Shown piece by piece: positions 1-11,600 of a DNA stretch of 64,000 bases (position 1 is its first letter; the number at the start of each line of letters is the position of its first letter). Under the pieces are notes generated by a model. That model made no database searches. It was not told where the DNA came from and saw nothing but the letters and a program-made list of their open reading frames with translations. The stretch comes from Agelaius tricolor (Eukaryota > Chordata > Aves > Passeriformes > Icteridae), in contig JALJCS010000036.1 of NCBI GenBank assembly GCA_023055355.1, forward strand, positions 1,925,501 to 1,989,500, in the 5' to 3' direction. The translations under genes and the position numbers were made by a program.

Positions 1-205
1 AGAAGATCTGAGGGAGAAATTTGGGGGCTCTGAGGAGAGCACTGGGAGCTCTGGGGGAGCTCCGAGGGAGAATTTTGGGTGCACTGGTGGGGCTGCAGGA
101 GAACACTGGGGATCCCAGGAGCTCTGAGGGAGAAATTTGGGGGCACAGGTGGGGCTGCACAAAAGCTGAGAGGGCCCCTGGTGCTCTGAGGGCACACCGG
201 GACCC
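1..205. repeat. Imperfect tandem repeat, about 60 bp period
   Basis: The phrase GCTCTGAGGGAGAAATTTGG recurs near 1, 59, 120 and (truncated) 181, separated by GGGGCTGCA-rich sequence. The array is cut by the window edge. It abuts the CpG island, so it probably sits in the first intron of the minus-strand gene that starts there. No coding signal. Confidence 0.7.
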
Positions 206-214
206 TCAGCGGCT

Positions 215-725
215 CTGAAAACCCCACCGAGCTGCTCCGGACCCGCCCGGGAGCGCCACGGAAGGCTCCGTGAAGGTTCCCTGAGCGCTCCCCGAGCCCG
301 CGGGGCTTTGAGGGGCTCCGGGCGAGGCCGCGGCGCGGGAGCCGCCCCCCTCCTCGCGGCGGGGCGGGGCGAACCGCGGGGCTCTCCCGCGCTCCGCCCG
401 CCGCCCGGGCCGCTCCCCGCCGGCTGCCGGGCGGGTCCCCCCCCCAGCCCGTTCCGCCTGTTCCCCCCCGGCCGCGCTGCCCCCGGCCCGGCCTCCCTCA
501 CCCATCGCCGGCCGCCGCTCCGCCTGCGCCGGGCACAATATGGCGGGCGGGGCGCGACGGCGGCCGGCGTGGGACAAGCTGGTGCGGGGCGCGAACGCGC
601 AGAAAGCCACGCCCCCTTTGCGTGTGGCCACGCCCATCGGACCACGCCCATCGGGCAGCGCGGTGTCACCTCCCGGTGTCACCGCTGCCAACGGCAGCAA
701 TCGCAGCCGCCAGCTATCCTGGCAA
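215..725. promoter_or_regulatory. CpG island promoter with a YY1 motif
   Basis: The segment is very GC-rich and dense in CpG, unlike the flanks. A YY1-type motif AATATGGCGG is at 537-546 (plus strand); such motifs usually lie close to transcription starts. GC boxes and CCACGCCC motifs lie at 605-655. A consensus 5' splice site on the minus strand at 501-496 suggests a leftward transcript. Long open frames here are composition artefacts. Confidence 0.6.
502..546 (-). CDS. Possible first exon (ATG G|GTGAGG) of a minus-strand gene, perhaps TMEM39B
   Basis: On the minus strand a YY1 motif is followed by GGCGATGG and then the donor GTGAGG, with ATG at 505-503 and the exon ending at 502. In human and other vertebrates the gene downstream of KHDRBS1 in the same direction is TMEM39B, whose protein begins Met-Gly, which fits an ATG-G exon end. 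Only four coding bases would lie in this window, so the identity is inferred from synteny and the 5' boundary is unknown. Confidence 0.3.
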
Positions 726-1632
726 CCCGTTATGGCAGGGGATGAGTAATCCCTGGCACCTGCGCGGCTCCACCTCCGCTCCTGGAGGGGTTTCAGCATC
801 TCTGCAATTTTGGGTTTTTTTTCCCCAATTATTTGCTGGGCTTTGTGGGGTCGGTGCTTCAGCACTGATGGTTACACAAAGATGAGAGGCAGCCCTGCCT
901 AGGTTGGAGGAAAATCGGTCCTGGAATGAATGGACTTGCAGAAAGACAAAATTTGCTGGTTTTTTGGTATTTATTCTTTTGGCTGGTTTGGAGTGTCCAG
1001 CCCTGGAGGTGTCCAAGGAGTGACTGGTCACAGAGCTTGGAGGGCTTTTCCAACTTAAATTGATTCTGGGACTGTGGAAAAGCATCAAAAATCAGGAGTG
1101 GCCACACACCTGATGTTTAAGGGAATCCTCTAAAGGTACCAGGATATCTCTAAAAACCCAGTCTGGCCAAAAAATGTATCTGGAACGTGATGGATGAACC
1201 TTTTTTGGTCCAAAATTGGTGGTAAAATTCCAAATTCAGCGGTAAAATGAACACCTCCATCGGGAAACAGTTTATATTTCAGTTTTCCAACAGGCAGCTG
1301 GAGATCCAGGGGAGTTCCCAGGATCCAAGGGAGGCTCTGGTGTTCTCCAACACTCCCAAAAAAAACCTGGCAGATTCCCATTTTCCGCTCACAGCAAACA
1401 GAGCTTGAACCGATCCTCTGGAATCAGCTCCCTCTTGGCAAAAGGAGCAAAAGGAGCGCGGAAAAACATTCCCATGGAAACATATGGAGGGCTCAGCTGA
1501 GCTGTGCTCACACCAGGGAGATTCCTGAGGGGAAAAATGAGGGAAAAACATCTCCATGCCAGCTGGGAGCCCCCTGGACACTGCCCAGCCTGCAGGAATT
1601 CCACCCACGGCTCATCCGAGGTGATGGAGTTT
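726..1632. other. Intergenic or upstream sequence, nothing recognised
   Basis: Unique-looking sequence of moderate AT content. Short open frames on both strands have no domain or splice logic. No TE was confidently recognised. Confidence 0.5.
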
Positions 1633-2176
1633 GATCCATGGAGGAGGAATTCCCTGATCCATGGAGGAGAAATATCCTTAACCACGGAGGAGGAATTCCC
1701 TGATCCAGGGAGAAAGAATTCCCTGATCCACGGAAAAGAAATTCCCTAATGCATGAGGGAGAAATTCCCTCATCCATGGAGGAGGAATTCCCTGATCCAT
1801 GAGGGAGAAATTCCCTGATCCATGGAGGAATTCCCTGATCCATGGAAGAGAAATTCCCTGGTCCATGAGGGGGAAATTCCCTGATCCATGAGGGAGAAAT
1901 TCCTTATCCATGGAGGAGAAATTCCCTGATCCATGGAGGAGAATTCCCTGATCCATGAGGGAGAAACTCCCTGATCCATGAGGGAGGAATTCCCTGATCC
2001 ATGAAGGAGAAATTCCCTGATCCATGAGGGAGAAACTCCCTCATCCATGGAGGAGGAATTCCCTGATCCATGAGGGAGAAATTCCCTGATCCATGGAGGA
2101 ATTCCCTGATCCATGAGGGGGGAATTCCCTTATCCCTAGAGGAATTCCCTGATCCATGAGGGAGGAATTCCCTGAG
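1633..2176. repeat. Minisatellite, 22-25 bp unit
   Basis: More than 20 degenerate copies of GAATTCCCTGATCCATGGAG / GATCCATGAGGGAGAAATTC. Copies alternate between a GGAGGA and a GAGGGAGAA spacer, a higher-order pattern of two unit types. Several open frames encode Met-Asp-Gln-Gly-Ile repeats purely through unit length. Confidence 0.9.
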
Positions 2177-2913
2177 AAATTTTCCTCCCCAAAAGCTCCA
2201 GCTGGAGCATTCCCTGCTCTCCTCCTCCTCCAGGGTCTCTCCAGGCTGCTGGAATCCCCCTGATCCCAAATTTCCTTTGGGAGAGCAGCAGGAGGGCTTA
2301 AGGAGGTAAAAATGCACATTCCAGCTGTTTTTTTTTTTTTTTTTTTTTTGTTTTTTTCCTTGGCTCTGCTTGTGGCAGATGCTCTCATCTAAAATTCAGA
2401 TTTGTCCCGATCCGGACAGGGAATCCAGCTGTGCTCTCCAACTCTGCTGATCCAAGCTGGAATTTTGGAGGTAAAAGATCAAAACCACTGTGCCTTCAGT
2501 GAGGCTGGGAGATAAAAAAAAATCCCCAGAAATTCCCATCCCTGGAGTGCTGGGATAGTGGAAGTGGCCCTGCCATGGGACTGGAGCAGCTTTAAGGTCC
2601 CTCCCACCCCGGAGCATTCCCTAAATCCATGATTCCATCGAATGAAGCTCGCAGCCACTGGCTTTATTGAAATAATGCAAACAGAAAATGGAAGGCAGGG
2701 GTAAGGAAGGGGCAGGGGGTGAGGCTCCTTCCAGGAAAAGCTGCTGGGGACACCTCTGGAATTCCAGCTGGAGCGTTTTCCTGGGATTCACTCCTCACAA
2801 AGGACAAAATCCAGGTTTGGGCCAGCTCAGAGCAGGGCCAGGCTGGGGTTTGACACCTCAGGGCTGCACTGGAGGAGCTGCTCCCACTCAGGGAAAAGGC
2901 CTGGGTGCCACCA
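2177..2913. other. Intergenic with a short CR1 3'-end remnant
   Basis: The stretch 2538-2640 (CCATCCCTGGAGTGCTGG, then TTTAAGGTCCCTCCCACCCC, ending ATGATTCC) matches the order of motifs at the 3' end of avian CR1 LINEs in plus orientation. A poly-T run is at 2330-2357. The rest is unassigned. Confidence 0.45.
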
Positions 2914-3309
2914 TGATATTCTCTAAAAAATCCCTTTGCCAGGATTTTTCTCCTGAGAAACCTCAGAAAAAAAATGTAAACCATAATTATCTGATTGCTT
3001 GGAATGTGGTCTGGAGGTTACCAACAAGTGCATCTTTGATTGGTTCCATGTTAATTTTTGTTAAATTAATGACCAATCTCAGGCCAGCTGTGTCAGACTC
3101 TGGTCAGTCACGAGTTTTTATTCTCATTCTTGTTTAATCTTCTGATGCCTCTTTTTTTCTTTCTTTAGTGTAGTTTTAGTATATATATTTAGTATTTAGT
3201 AGATATACTAGTTTTAGTATATAATTTTCTTTTAATATAACATCATAAAATAATAAATCAGCCTTCTGAGAACCTGGGGAGTGAAATCCTCATCTCTCAC
3301 CTCACAAAC
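2914..3309 (+). mobile_element. Solo LTR of an endogenous retrovirus (passerine ERV type)
   Basis: Begins TGATATTCTC and carries the motif series typical of a very common passerine LTR: TTTTTCTCCTGAGAAACCTC, GGCCAGCTGTGTCAGACTCT, a TA-rich block, AATAAA at 3252-3257, then CAGCCTTCTGAGAACC. No internal retroviral genes flank it, so it is a solo LTR. The 3' boundary and target-site duplication are uncertain. A truncated relative is at 14590-14690. Confidence 0.75.
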
Positions 3310-4087
3310 ACCACAGCAGCCTGGGAAGATGGGAATGCTGAGCCATGGAGCAGGGGGGTGTTCCCAGCCTGACAAAACCAGGATTTTGTTGGGAAACACT
3401 CAGGAGATGTGAACAGAGCCAAGAACAACGGGGGATTTTCTCTGGATCGGGGTCTTGCCCAAAATCCTACAAATAACAAGATGTGGATGGGAAAACAGGG
3501 AGAGGAGGAGATCCCTGGCACTTGGGAGCAGAATTCCAGCAGGGAAGGGAAAGTTCTGCAGGTAACTGAGGTGACTCAGGCTCCCAGGAATCTCCATCCC
3601 TCCCAAATCCCTGCCTCACCCCACAATGTTTGGCTGCTTCTGAAGCTGAGGGGTTTATTTTGGGATCCCAAATGAGCTCTGGCAGCCTCCAGGGCTAAAT
3701 CCTGCCTGGAAAAGTGCTGGGAGAGGGAGGGAAGGAAGGAGGGAGCTGTCTGATCCAAGGGATGTTTGCAAAACACTCCCAAGCACATCCAGTTATTTCA
3801 ATATTTTCACATTTCCATCCTTTCCCCATCAGCATCCCACAAAAAGCAAGGCACGAGCTGGGTTATTGCACAGGCAGCACCACAAGATCCATTTGGGAAT
3901 AAATTGCTTGCTAAGAGATGATCTCTATCAAATCTTTTCCACTTGATCTAAAAGCTGGGCCTATTTAGGAGAGAAATGGGAGAGATTGGTGCATTGCCAT
4001 AAAAAATTGATGCTCCAGTTCCACGGGAAATGAAGATGGATTTGATAAGCACAAATCTGGGCTGTTATCATTTCCCTCCTGCCAGGA
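3310..4087. other. Intergenic, nothing recognised
   Basis: No tandem structure, TE or exon-like segment identified. Confidence 0.5.
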
Positions 4088-4764
4088 GGGAAATTCAATT
4101 TTCAGGGAATTCAGGGTGAACTCCCTGCTGAAGCATTCCCACAAATTGGCTCTTCCCTGCTCCTGATGCTCCTGAGGTAAAAGAGAGCTTTATAATCCCC
4201 TATAAAATTAAGATTTATCCTTTTATGTCCCGTGCTTAGGTTGGATTTGGGCTTTTCCAGCATTTCAGGGGTGGATTCCTTGGTGGTTTTAATTTGTGGA
4301 GCTCAGATTTCCAGGGGCAGCATTTTGGAATCCCGTAGGGAAAGGGGATGAAGGAATTGTGTCCTTGCTGATGTGATCATCTCCCCACCACTCCCAATCA
4401 TCCAGCAAAGAGATTTTTTTAAGGGAAATTCAATTTTCAAGTGCAGGAATTCAGGGTGAACCCCCTGCTGCAGCATTCCCACAAATTGGCTCTTCCCTGC
4501 TCCTGATGCTCCTGAGTAAAAAGGGCTCATTTAGGAGCTTTATAACCCCCTATAAAATTAAGATTTATCCTTTGATGTCCCATGCTCAGCTTGGATTTGG
4601 GCTTTTCCAGCATTTCAAGGTGGATTTTTATTTGTGGAGCTCAGATTTCCAGGGGCAGCATTTTGGAATCCCATAGGGAAGGGGATGAAGGAATTGTGTC
4701 CTTGCTGATGTGATCACCCCACAACCACTCCAAATCATCCAGAAAAGAGATTTTTTTAGGGAAT
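4088..4764. repeat. Tandem segmental duplication, two units of about 335-340 bp
   Basis: Unit 1 (4088-4422) and unit 2 (4423-4764) both start GGGAAATTCAATTTTCA and share CCCACAAATTGGCTCTTCC, CTATAAAATTAAGATTTATC and GAATTGTGTCCTTGCTGATG in order. Differences are scattered substitutions and small indels, including loss of about 15 bp around 4280 in unit 2, so the duplication is not very recent. Confidence 0.9.
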
Positions 4765-4855
4765 CATCCCCTCTGCTCCATCCCTGAAAATGCTCCAGGT
4801 TAGAGCAACTTGGGACAGGGGAAGGAATCCCTGCCCATGGCAATGGGGTGAGATT

Positions 4856-5054
4856 AATCTAAATCACCAAGCAAACAACCATCAAATGCTTTCCAAATTC
4901 AGATTTCTGGCCCAAAACCGCTTTCAGCAACTTCCAGGGGGTGCAAAGCAATTTCTTTTGTCTTTTTCGTATTTTTTTAAATAAATCTAAGCTTGACAAG
5001 CTCAAAAATTTTTTTGTTTTGTCACGAGAATTACCAGAAAAAAACCCCACCATT
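4856..5054. repeat. Dispersed duplicate of 6817-7006
   Basis: Shares CTTTCAGCAACTTCCAGGGG, CTTGACAAGCT and GTTTTGTCACGAGAATTACC in the same order and orientation as the copy at 6817-7006, about 2 kb away. It is either a duplicated unique segment or two copies of an unrecognised TE; no ends or target-site duplications were identified. Confidence 0.8.
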
Positions 5055-5538
5055 TTTTAGGGTTTGAAAGCCCCAGAAATCACCGTGGGGAGATTCCCTG
5101 GCAGGATTCCATCAAAGCCACATCCCATAACAGAGGCTGTGCATGAGAACTGGGAGGGGTGGGAAGGGGCAAGGAAACCTCTGCAGCCTGGAATTCTTCC
5201 TGGATTTCCCTGAATTGTGGCCTCCAGAGGGAATTCCTTGAGCATGGGGGGGAAAAAATATCCCAAAGTTTGGGAAGCAAAGAAGCTTCCAGAGCTCCCA
5301 TGAAATTCCTGCGTGCCAAAATCCCTTAAAATCCCCCCCCAAAAACCTCAGCTCAGGAGCCTCCTCCACGCTGTGACCTCAGGGGAGCAGCTTTCCCCTT
5401 TTGGTTTTTTTGGTGTGGATCCAAGGAGAGGAAAAAAAAAGAAATAAAAATTGGAATTTAGCAGCTCAGATGGTGCCACCCCCACGCTGGGAACTCAACA
5501 AGGGGTTGTAAAAAAATCCCCCAAAAGTCCAAACTCAC
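5055..5538. other. Intergenic, nothing recognised
   Basis: No exon, TE or array was recognised between the duplicated segment and the exon-like stretch at 5539. Confidence 0.5.
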
Positions 5539-5612
5539 CCAGCTGGCGCTGGCCCTGCTCTTCCTCCTCCTCCTCCTCCTCCTCCTCCTGTTGAGTCACG
5601 GGCCCCCAATTC
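5539..5612 (-). other. Exon-like segment with a glutamate run (unassigned)
   Basis: On the minus strand a good acceptor (TTTGATTTGCAG, AG at 5614-5613) precedes 74 nt ending CAGCTGG and a consensus donor GTGAGT at 5538-5533. In one frame it reads through GPVTQQ, ten Glu codons and QGQRQLG. It lies between the KHDRBS1 poly(A) site and the CpG island at 215-725 and matches no known exon of either neighbour. It may be a chance (GGA)n run between fortuitous splice motifs. Confidence 0.25.
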
Positions 5613-6816
5613 CTGCAAATCAAAGGAAAAAAAATTGTGAGGATCCTCACAAAGAGATAGCAAGGAAAAAAAAATTTAAAATAATAAAAAAAGGAAAAAA
5701 GAAAGAAAGGGATTCCTGCATGCAATTACACATGAAGGAAAAACATGCAAGTTCAGCTGAGCTATGGACATTTCACAGGAAACAGCAATTCTGGGGGGGC
5801 TAAAAATTGAGATTTTCAAACAACTGAGCAGAATTTGGTTTTTTTTTTTTTTGGCAGTAGCAGGACTAGCTTGGATTCATGTTCATTTTACATCTTTTGT
5901 CCTTTTAAAAAAATCCAGGGTATTTAAAGATCCCTTTTGGCCCACATTCCATCCCAGTGCATCTGCCAAGGGCACATTATTAAAAGTTATTGCTAATTTA
6001 TGCCACGTGGGTTGGTTTAAATGTTTATATTTAAAACATCTCTTTTTTTTTTTTTTGGTTGGTTTTTTTTTCCCCTTTTTTACATTAAATTAACATCTGA
6101 AGGGTCGGCTGGGTAAGAAGTTTACGTCACAGGTTTATGGAAAAGAGAAATGTGCTGGATTAAAATCAGACATTTAGGGTTTTACCTTTTGGGCTTTGCG
6201 GTGCCTGTTTTACACATCCTGAATTCTCCTGCTGATAATTTTCCTTTAAAAGGGGGGGCATAGGCTGAGCTTTTCATCACATTATGCCCTGAAAGCTGAC
6301 TCCAAACCAGTGTTGAAAATTCAGTTATTTGCATTTTAATAACAATCTACAAATACAACTTTTCTGTGTTTTTTTTTTTTTTTTAATTATTTTTAAATAT
6401 TCCCCTCGGTTCATGCGCTGCAGTTTTTGGTTTTTTGTTGTTTTGTTTTTTGTATTTTTTTTTTTCCCTAAAATTTTATTTTTCACCCCCGAGCAGTTTT
6501 TAATCCTCTCCCCCTAAAATTCCAAATTCATCTGCTGGATGGGAAATAACAAACCATGAAGCATTGATTTTTAAAAATAGAAATATATGAAATATCTCTA
6601 CATCCACACCCTCTCAGAAATCATTTAAGGAGCAGCTGCAGCACCGTCCACCAACAAAAAAAAAAATTCATTTTAAAAGTGGTTTTTCCAAGGAAAAGCT
6701 GCTTGGAAGCATCATCTAAGCCAAAGGGGGGGTTACAGAAAGGAAATTCCTTGGAATTCTCAGCATTCCTACTTAAAGCAGCCTCTGGAATATTCTCTGA
6801 GGCCACCTGAAATCTG
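5613..6816. other. AT-rich intergenic sequence with T tracts
   Basis: Many homopolymer T runs (for example 5838-5853, 6043-6072, 6369-6384). No coding or repeat family recognised. Confidence 0.5.
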
Positions 6817-7006
6817 AATCATCAAGCAAAGAACAATCAAACGCTTCCCAAATTCAGATTTCTGCCTCAAAACTGCTTTCAGCAACTTCCAGGGGGTGAA
6901 AAACAATTTTTTTTGTCTTTTTCATATTTTTTAAAATAAATTTAAGCTTGACAAGCTTGAGAAATTTCTGTTTTGTCACGAGAATTACCAAAAAACCACC
7001 ATTTTT
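6817..7006. repeat. Dispersed duplicate of 4856-5054
   Basis: Second copy of the segment described at 4856-5054, lying just past the KHDRBS1 poly(A) site. An ATA/ATT microsatellite (7035-7075) follows it. Confidence 0.8.
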
Positions 7007-7167
7007 TTTGAAATGCCTCCACGGTTTTAAAATAAATAATAATCATAAAATAATAATAATAATAATAATAATAACAAAAAGACAAATTAAGTTTAGCATG
7101 GATTTAAAGTCGTTTGCAAAAAATAAAAAAACCTCCAAAAACAAATGACAATTCATCACATTTACTT

Positions 7168-8521
7168 TGATTAAAAAAGGACTAAACTTTATTGACAGAT
7201 TTTGAGACAGACATTTTGACACGTTTTGAGCTACCTAGTTAGGCAGACTTTACACAAAATGTAGCATTTTTCTCTTCCAGAACAGAGTGGGAGGACAGTG
7301 TAACAAATCCAATTAGGACTTTATATCTTATGTACAAAGTGAAATTTGGGGTTGTTTTTTTGCCTTGGATTTTTTTTAAATTTTGTTTTGTTTTTTGTTG
7401 TTTTGTTTTAGAGCTGCAGTGTCCCTTTTTATGCAAAGCTCGTGCTGAGATACACTTGAAGTGGCTGGGACCGCTTGAAATTGAGATTTTTTTGGGGTGA
7501 GGTTGAAATTTTCATCAGATTCTCTGCCCCAAAGGGCTACAAAAATCAGAATTTTACAGGCCTACCCATGGAATATTCTTTTTATCAAACACTGGGTAAT
7601 TTGAGCCGTATTTTGGGGTTTTTTTCCCCTTAAAAATTGTTTATTTAGAATTAAATTAAAACCCCTTTCCACTGGAAAAATATTCCCAAGCATATCTCAA
7701 CACTGCAGGGGGGGCTAGATTTCAAAATCCACATAAGAAAAGTCAATTTTTTACCAACCTAATTTTTCTTTTTAAGTCAATTCTCTTTAGAAAATGCTAT
7801 TTAATTTGTCTGGAGGATCCTTTGAGTTAAAATTTAAACTTCAAGATTCACCAGCAATCTCCTTTTAAAGGTTTGGCATCTGAAGTTATTTTTTTGTTTT
7901 TGTTTTTTTTTTTTAATGGTGGCAGCCACTACTGTTACATTATGATTTTAATTCTTAAAAAATAACCCTGAATTTTGAAATGTAGCCTACTTTGGGATTC
8001 TGCAACTACAACCGTTATGGGTTCCTTTAAAACAAACTTTAAAAGTTTTAACAAAACCTTAATTTCAGAACTAAGCAAAGCATGTCACTTTTGGAAACTA
8101 ACATTTTTTTTTAACTTGCTTTTTAGGTTTTTTTTTGTCTTTTTTTTCTCCTTAAAAAAGGTACAGTTTGTTTGGTTTTTTTGTTTTTTTTTTACCCTAA
8201 AACAACAAAGAAAGAAAAGCCATCTACACACTGAAAGAAGAAAAAAAAATAATAAAAATAATAAAAATTAAAAATTTTTTTGTTTGTTTTTCGTTTTTTT
8301 TTTCCCCTCTAAATCTATTTAAATTCATCAAGAAATCACTACATACAGAAGCCAAAATGCAGGGTGAGGATGGAGTGGGAGGAGGAAAAAAAGGGCCAGG
8401 AAGAAAAACAGGGAGACAATTACTTGTCTGCTGTGGGTAAAGCAACGGGAATCCCGGGAGATACAAGAACCAGTAACAAGAGTTTGCTCCTAAATTGGGA
8501 TTTTTGGCCCCGTTTTTGGGG
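7168..8521 (-). other. KHDRBS1: KHDRBS1 3' untranslated region
   Basis: Runs from the TGA at 8524-8522 leftward about 1.35 kb to the poly(A) signal at 7193-7188. It is AT-rich and free of tandem arrays and TEs, unlike the introns and the flanking intergenic DNA, as expected for a constrained 3'UTR. Homopolymer runs near 8130-8310 place U/A-rich tracts in the mRNA. The exact cleavage site, about 15-25 nt past the hexamer, is an estimate. Confidence 0.7.
7188..7193 (-). terminator. KHDRBS1: KHDRBS1 polyadenylation signal AATAAA
   Basis: The minus strand reads GTCAATAAAGTTTAGTCC. It is the first canonical hexamer in a plausible position about 1.3 kb after the stop codon, followed by a T-rich stretch on the transcribed strand. 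Confidence 0.65.
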
Positions 8522-8619
8522 TCAGTAGCGGCCGTAGGGGTGCTCTCTGTAGCCCCCCTTGACTGGCCGGGCTGGGGGGGCCTTCAGGGAGGGCCGGGTT
8601 CCATTCCAGTCATCTTGGC
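8522..8619 (-). CDS. KHDRBS1: KHDRBS1 coding exon 9 (C-terminus) and stop
   Basis: 98 coding nt, Gly381 completed through 412 and [34 protein letters not shown]. This C-terminal basic/Tyr segment is the conserved nuclear localisation region of Sam68. Acceptor TCCCCACAG. Confidence 0.97.
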
Positions 8620-11600
8620 CTGTGGGGAAAAGGAAGAGAAAAAAGGTCAGGGTTGGGTGGAGGGAGGTGGGGGAAAGGGGCTGGAAATGGGGTGGGAGAG
8701 GCAAAAGGGCGGGTGGGGATGGGGGAGAATGGCTGCTCAAAATAGGTCCTGGTCCCCCCAAAAACAGCTCCTCAAAACAGGTCCCCAAAACAGCTCCTGA
8801 TCCCCAAAACCAGCTCCTGATTGCTCAAAACAGCTCCCCAAAACAGCTCCTGATTCCTCAAAACAGCTCCTCAAAACAGGTCCCCAAAACAGCTCCTGAT
8901 CCCCAAAACCAGCTCCTGATTCCTCAAAACAGCTCCACAAAACAGGTCCCACAAAACAGGTCCTGATACTCAAAACCAGCTCCTGATTCCTCAAAACAGC
9001 TCCCCAAAACAGGTCCCCAAAACAGCTCCTGATCCTCAAAACCAGCTCCTGATTCCTCAAAACAGCTCCACAAAACAGGTCCCACAAAACAGCTCCTCAA
9101 AACAGGTCCCCAAAACAGCTCCTCAAAACAGCTCCTGATTCCTCAAAACAGCTCCACAAAACAGGTCCCACAAAACAGCTCCTCAAAAACAGGTCCTCAT
9201 TCCTCAAAAACAGCTCCTCAAAAACAGGTCCCACAAAACAGCTCCTGATCCCCAAAACCAGCTCCTGATTCCTCAAAACAGCTCCTCAAAACAGCTCCTC
9301 ATTCCCCAAAAACAGCTCCTCAAAAACAGGTCCAGATCCTCAAAAACAGGTCCTCAAAGGAAGGTCCTCATTCCCCAAAAACAGCTCCTCAAAACAGGTC
9401 CCACTAAACAGTTCCTGATCCCCAAAACAGCTCCTGATCCCCAAAACCAGCTCCTGATTGCTCAAAATAGCTCCCCCAAAATAGGTCCTGATCCCTCAAA
9501 AACAGCTCCTCAAAAACAGGTCCAAATCCTCAAAAACAGTTCCCCAAAACCAGCTCCTGATCCCCAAAACCAGCTCCTGATTCCTCAAAACAGCTCCACA
9601 AAACAGGTCCCACAAAACAGCTCCTGATCCCCAAAACCAGCTCCTGATTCCTCAAAATAGCTCCCCCAAAATAGGTCCTGATCCCTCAAAAACAGCTCCT
9701 CAAAACAGGTCCCACAAAACAGTTCCTGTTCCCCAAAAACAGCTCCTCAAAAACAGGTCCAGATCCTCAAAAACAGTTCCCCAAAACCACCTCCTGATCC
9801 TCAAAACAGCTCTTCATTCCTCAAAAACAGCTCCTCAAAAACAGGTCCCACAAAACAGCTCCTGATCCCCAAAACCAGCGCCTGATTCCTCAGAACAGCT
9901 CCTCAAAACAGGTCCCACAAAACCAGCTCCTCAAAACAGCTCCTCATTCCCCCAAAAACAGCTCCTCAAAACAGGTCCCACAAAACAGCTCCTGATCCTC
10001 AAAACCAGCTCCTGATTGCTCAAAATAGCTCCCCCAAAATAGGTCCTGATCCCTCAAAAACAGCTCCTCAAAAACAGGTCCAAATCCTCAAAAACAGTTC
10101 CCCAAAACCACCTCCTGATCCCTCAAAACAGCTCCTCATTTCTCAAAAACAGCTCCCCAAAAACAGGTCCTCATTCCCCCAAAAAACAGCTCCCCAAAAC
10201 CAGCTCCTGATTCTTCAAAACAGCTCCTCAAAACAGCTCCTCATTCCCCAAAAACAGCTCCTCAAAAACAGGTCCAGATCCTCAAAAACAGGTCCTCAAA
10301 AGAAGGTCCTCATTCCTCAAAAACAGCTCCCCAAAAACAGGTCCCACAAAACAGCTCCTGATCCCCAAAACCAGCTCCTGATTCCTCCGAACAGCTCCTC
10401 AAAACAGGTCCCACAAAACAGGTCCTCATTCCCCAAAAACAGTTCCCCAAAACCAGCTCCTGATTCCTCAAAACGGCTCCTCAAAACAGATCCTCATTAC
10501 CCAAAACCAGCTCCCCAAAAACAGGTCCAGATCCTCAAAAACAGCTCCCCAAAACCAGCTCCTGATCCCCAAAACAGCTCCTCAAAACAGCTCCCCAAAA
10601 CCAGTTCCCAATCCCCCAAAACAGCTCCCCAAAACCAGCTCCTGATCCCCAAAAACAGCTCCCCAAAAGCAGCTCCTGATCCTCCAAAACCCAGTTTGTG
10701 ATCCAGCAAAACAGCTTGACCAAAATAGCTCCTGATCCCCAAAACAGCTCCCCAAAACCAACTCCTGATCCCCCAAAACAGCTCCTCAGAACCAGCTCCT
10801 GATCCCCCAAAACAGCTCCTCAGAACCAGCTCCTGATCCCCCAAAACAGCTCTGCAAAAACAGCTCCTGATCCCCCAAAATCCAGCAAAACAGCTCCACC
10901 AAAACAGCTGCTGATCCCCCAAACAGCTGCTGGTCCCCAAGGGACTCGTTCCAGCCACATGGAATTCCACACCTTTAAGGGGAGCTTTGGGAATTTGGGA
11001 TTTCACCTGGTCTGGCAAATTCCTTGGGTTCCCCTCCCAAATTCCCTGTGTGAGGAGCAGGAAAGGTTTTGGACGTGCCTAAGCCCTGCCCAGCAACAAC
11101 AAAACTCCAGAGTCAGTCCCAGAGCAGCCCTGGGCAGGAAAATGAAGCCTGGCCCAGGCCAGAGCAGCTCTGGGGACAGGGGACAGTGATTGATTCCTTC
11201 TCCTTGTCACAGCCAGGCCAGAGCAGCTCTGGGGAGGAAAATGAAGCCTGGCCCAGGCCAGAGCAGCTCTGGGGACAGGGGACAGTGATTCCTTCTCCTT
11301 GTCACAGCCAGGCCAGAGCAGCTCTGGGGACAGGGGACAGTGATTCCTTCTCCTTGTCACAGCCAGAGGCCATCCCCAGCCTGGACATGGGAACTGCCCT
11401 CAAAAAGAAACAAATGCAGCCCCAGCTGAGGGCAGCAGGAAGCAGGGAGGGACCTCTGGAATGTCTTCCCAAGGAAGCAGGGAATGGATTCCTTGGTTTA
11501 TTTTGCTTTTCCTGGTGAACTTTATCCCAGCCCATTCATTCCCTCACTTTTACCCTCCCAGTTCTCTCCCTGTCCCATGGGTGGGGAGTGAGAGTGGGGT

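Noticed and set aside
540..749. Plus-strand coding start ATGGCGGGCGGGG at the first CpG island
   Set aside because: The ATG is part of the YY1 motif; no known protein begins this way, and the minus-strand donor gives a better gene model.
2914..3309. Possible coding exon (149-codon frame overlapping)
   Set aside because: The sequence is a recognisable solo LTR with its own poly(A) signal.
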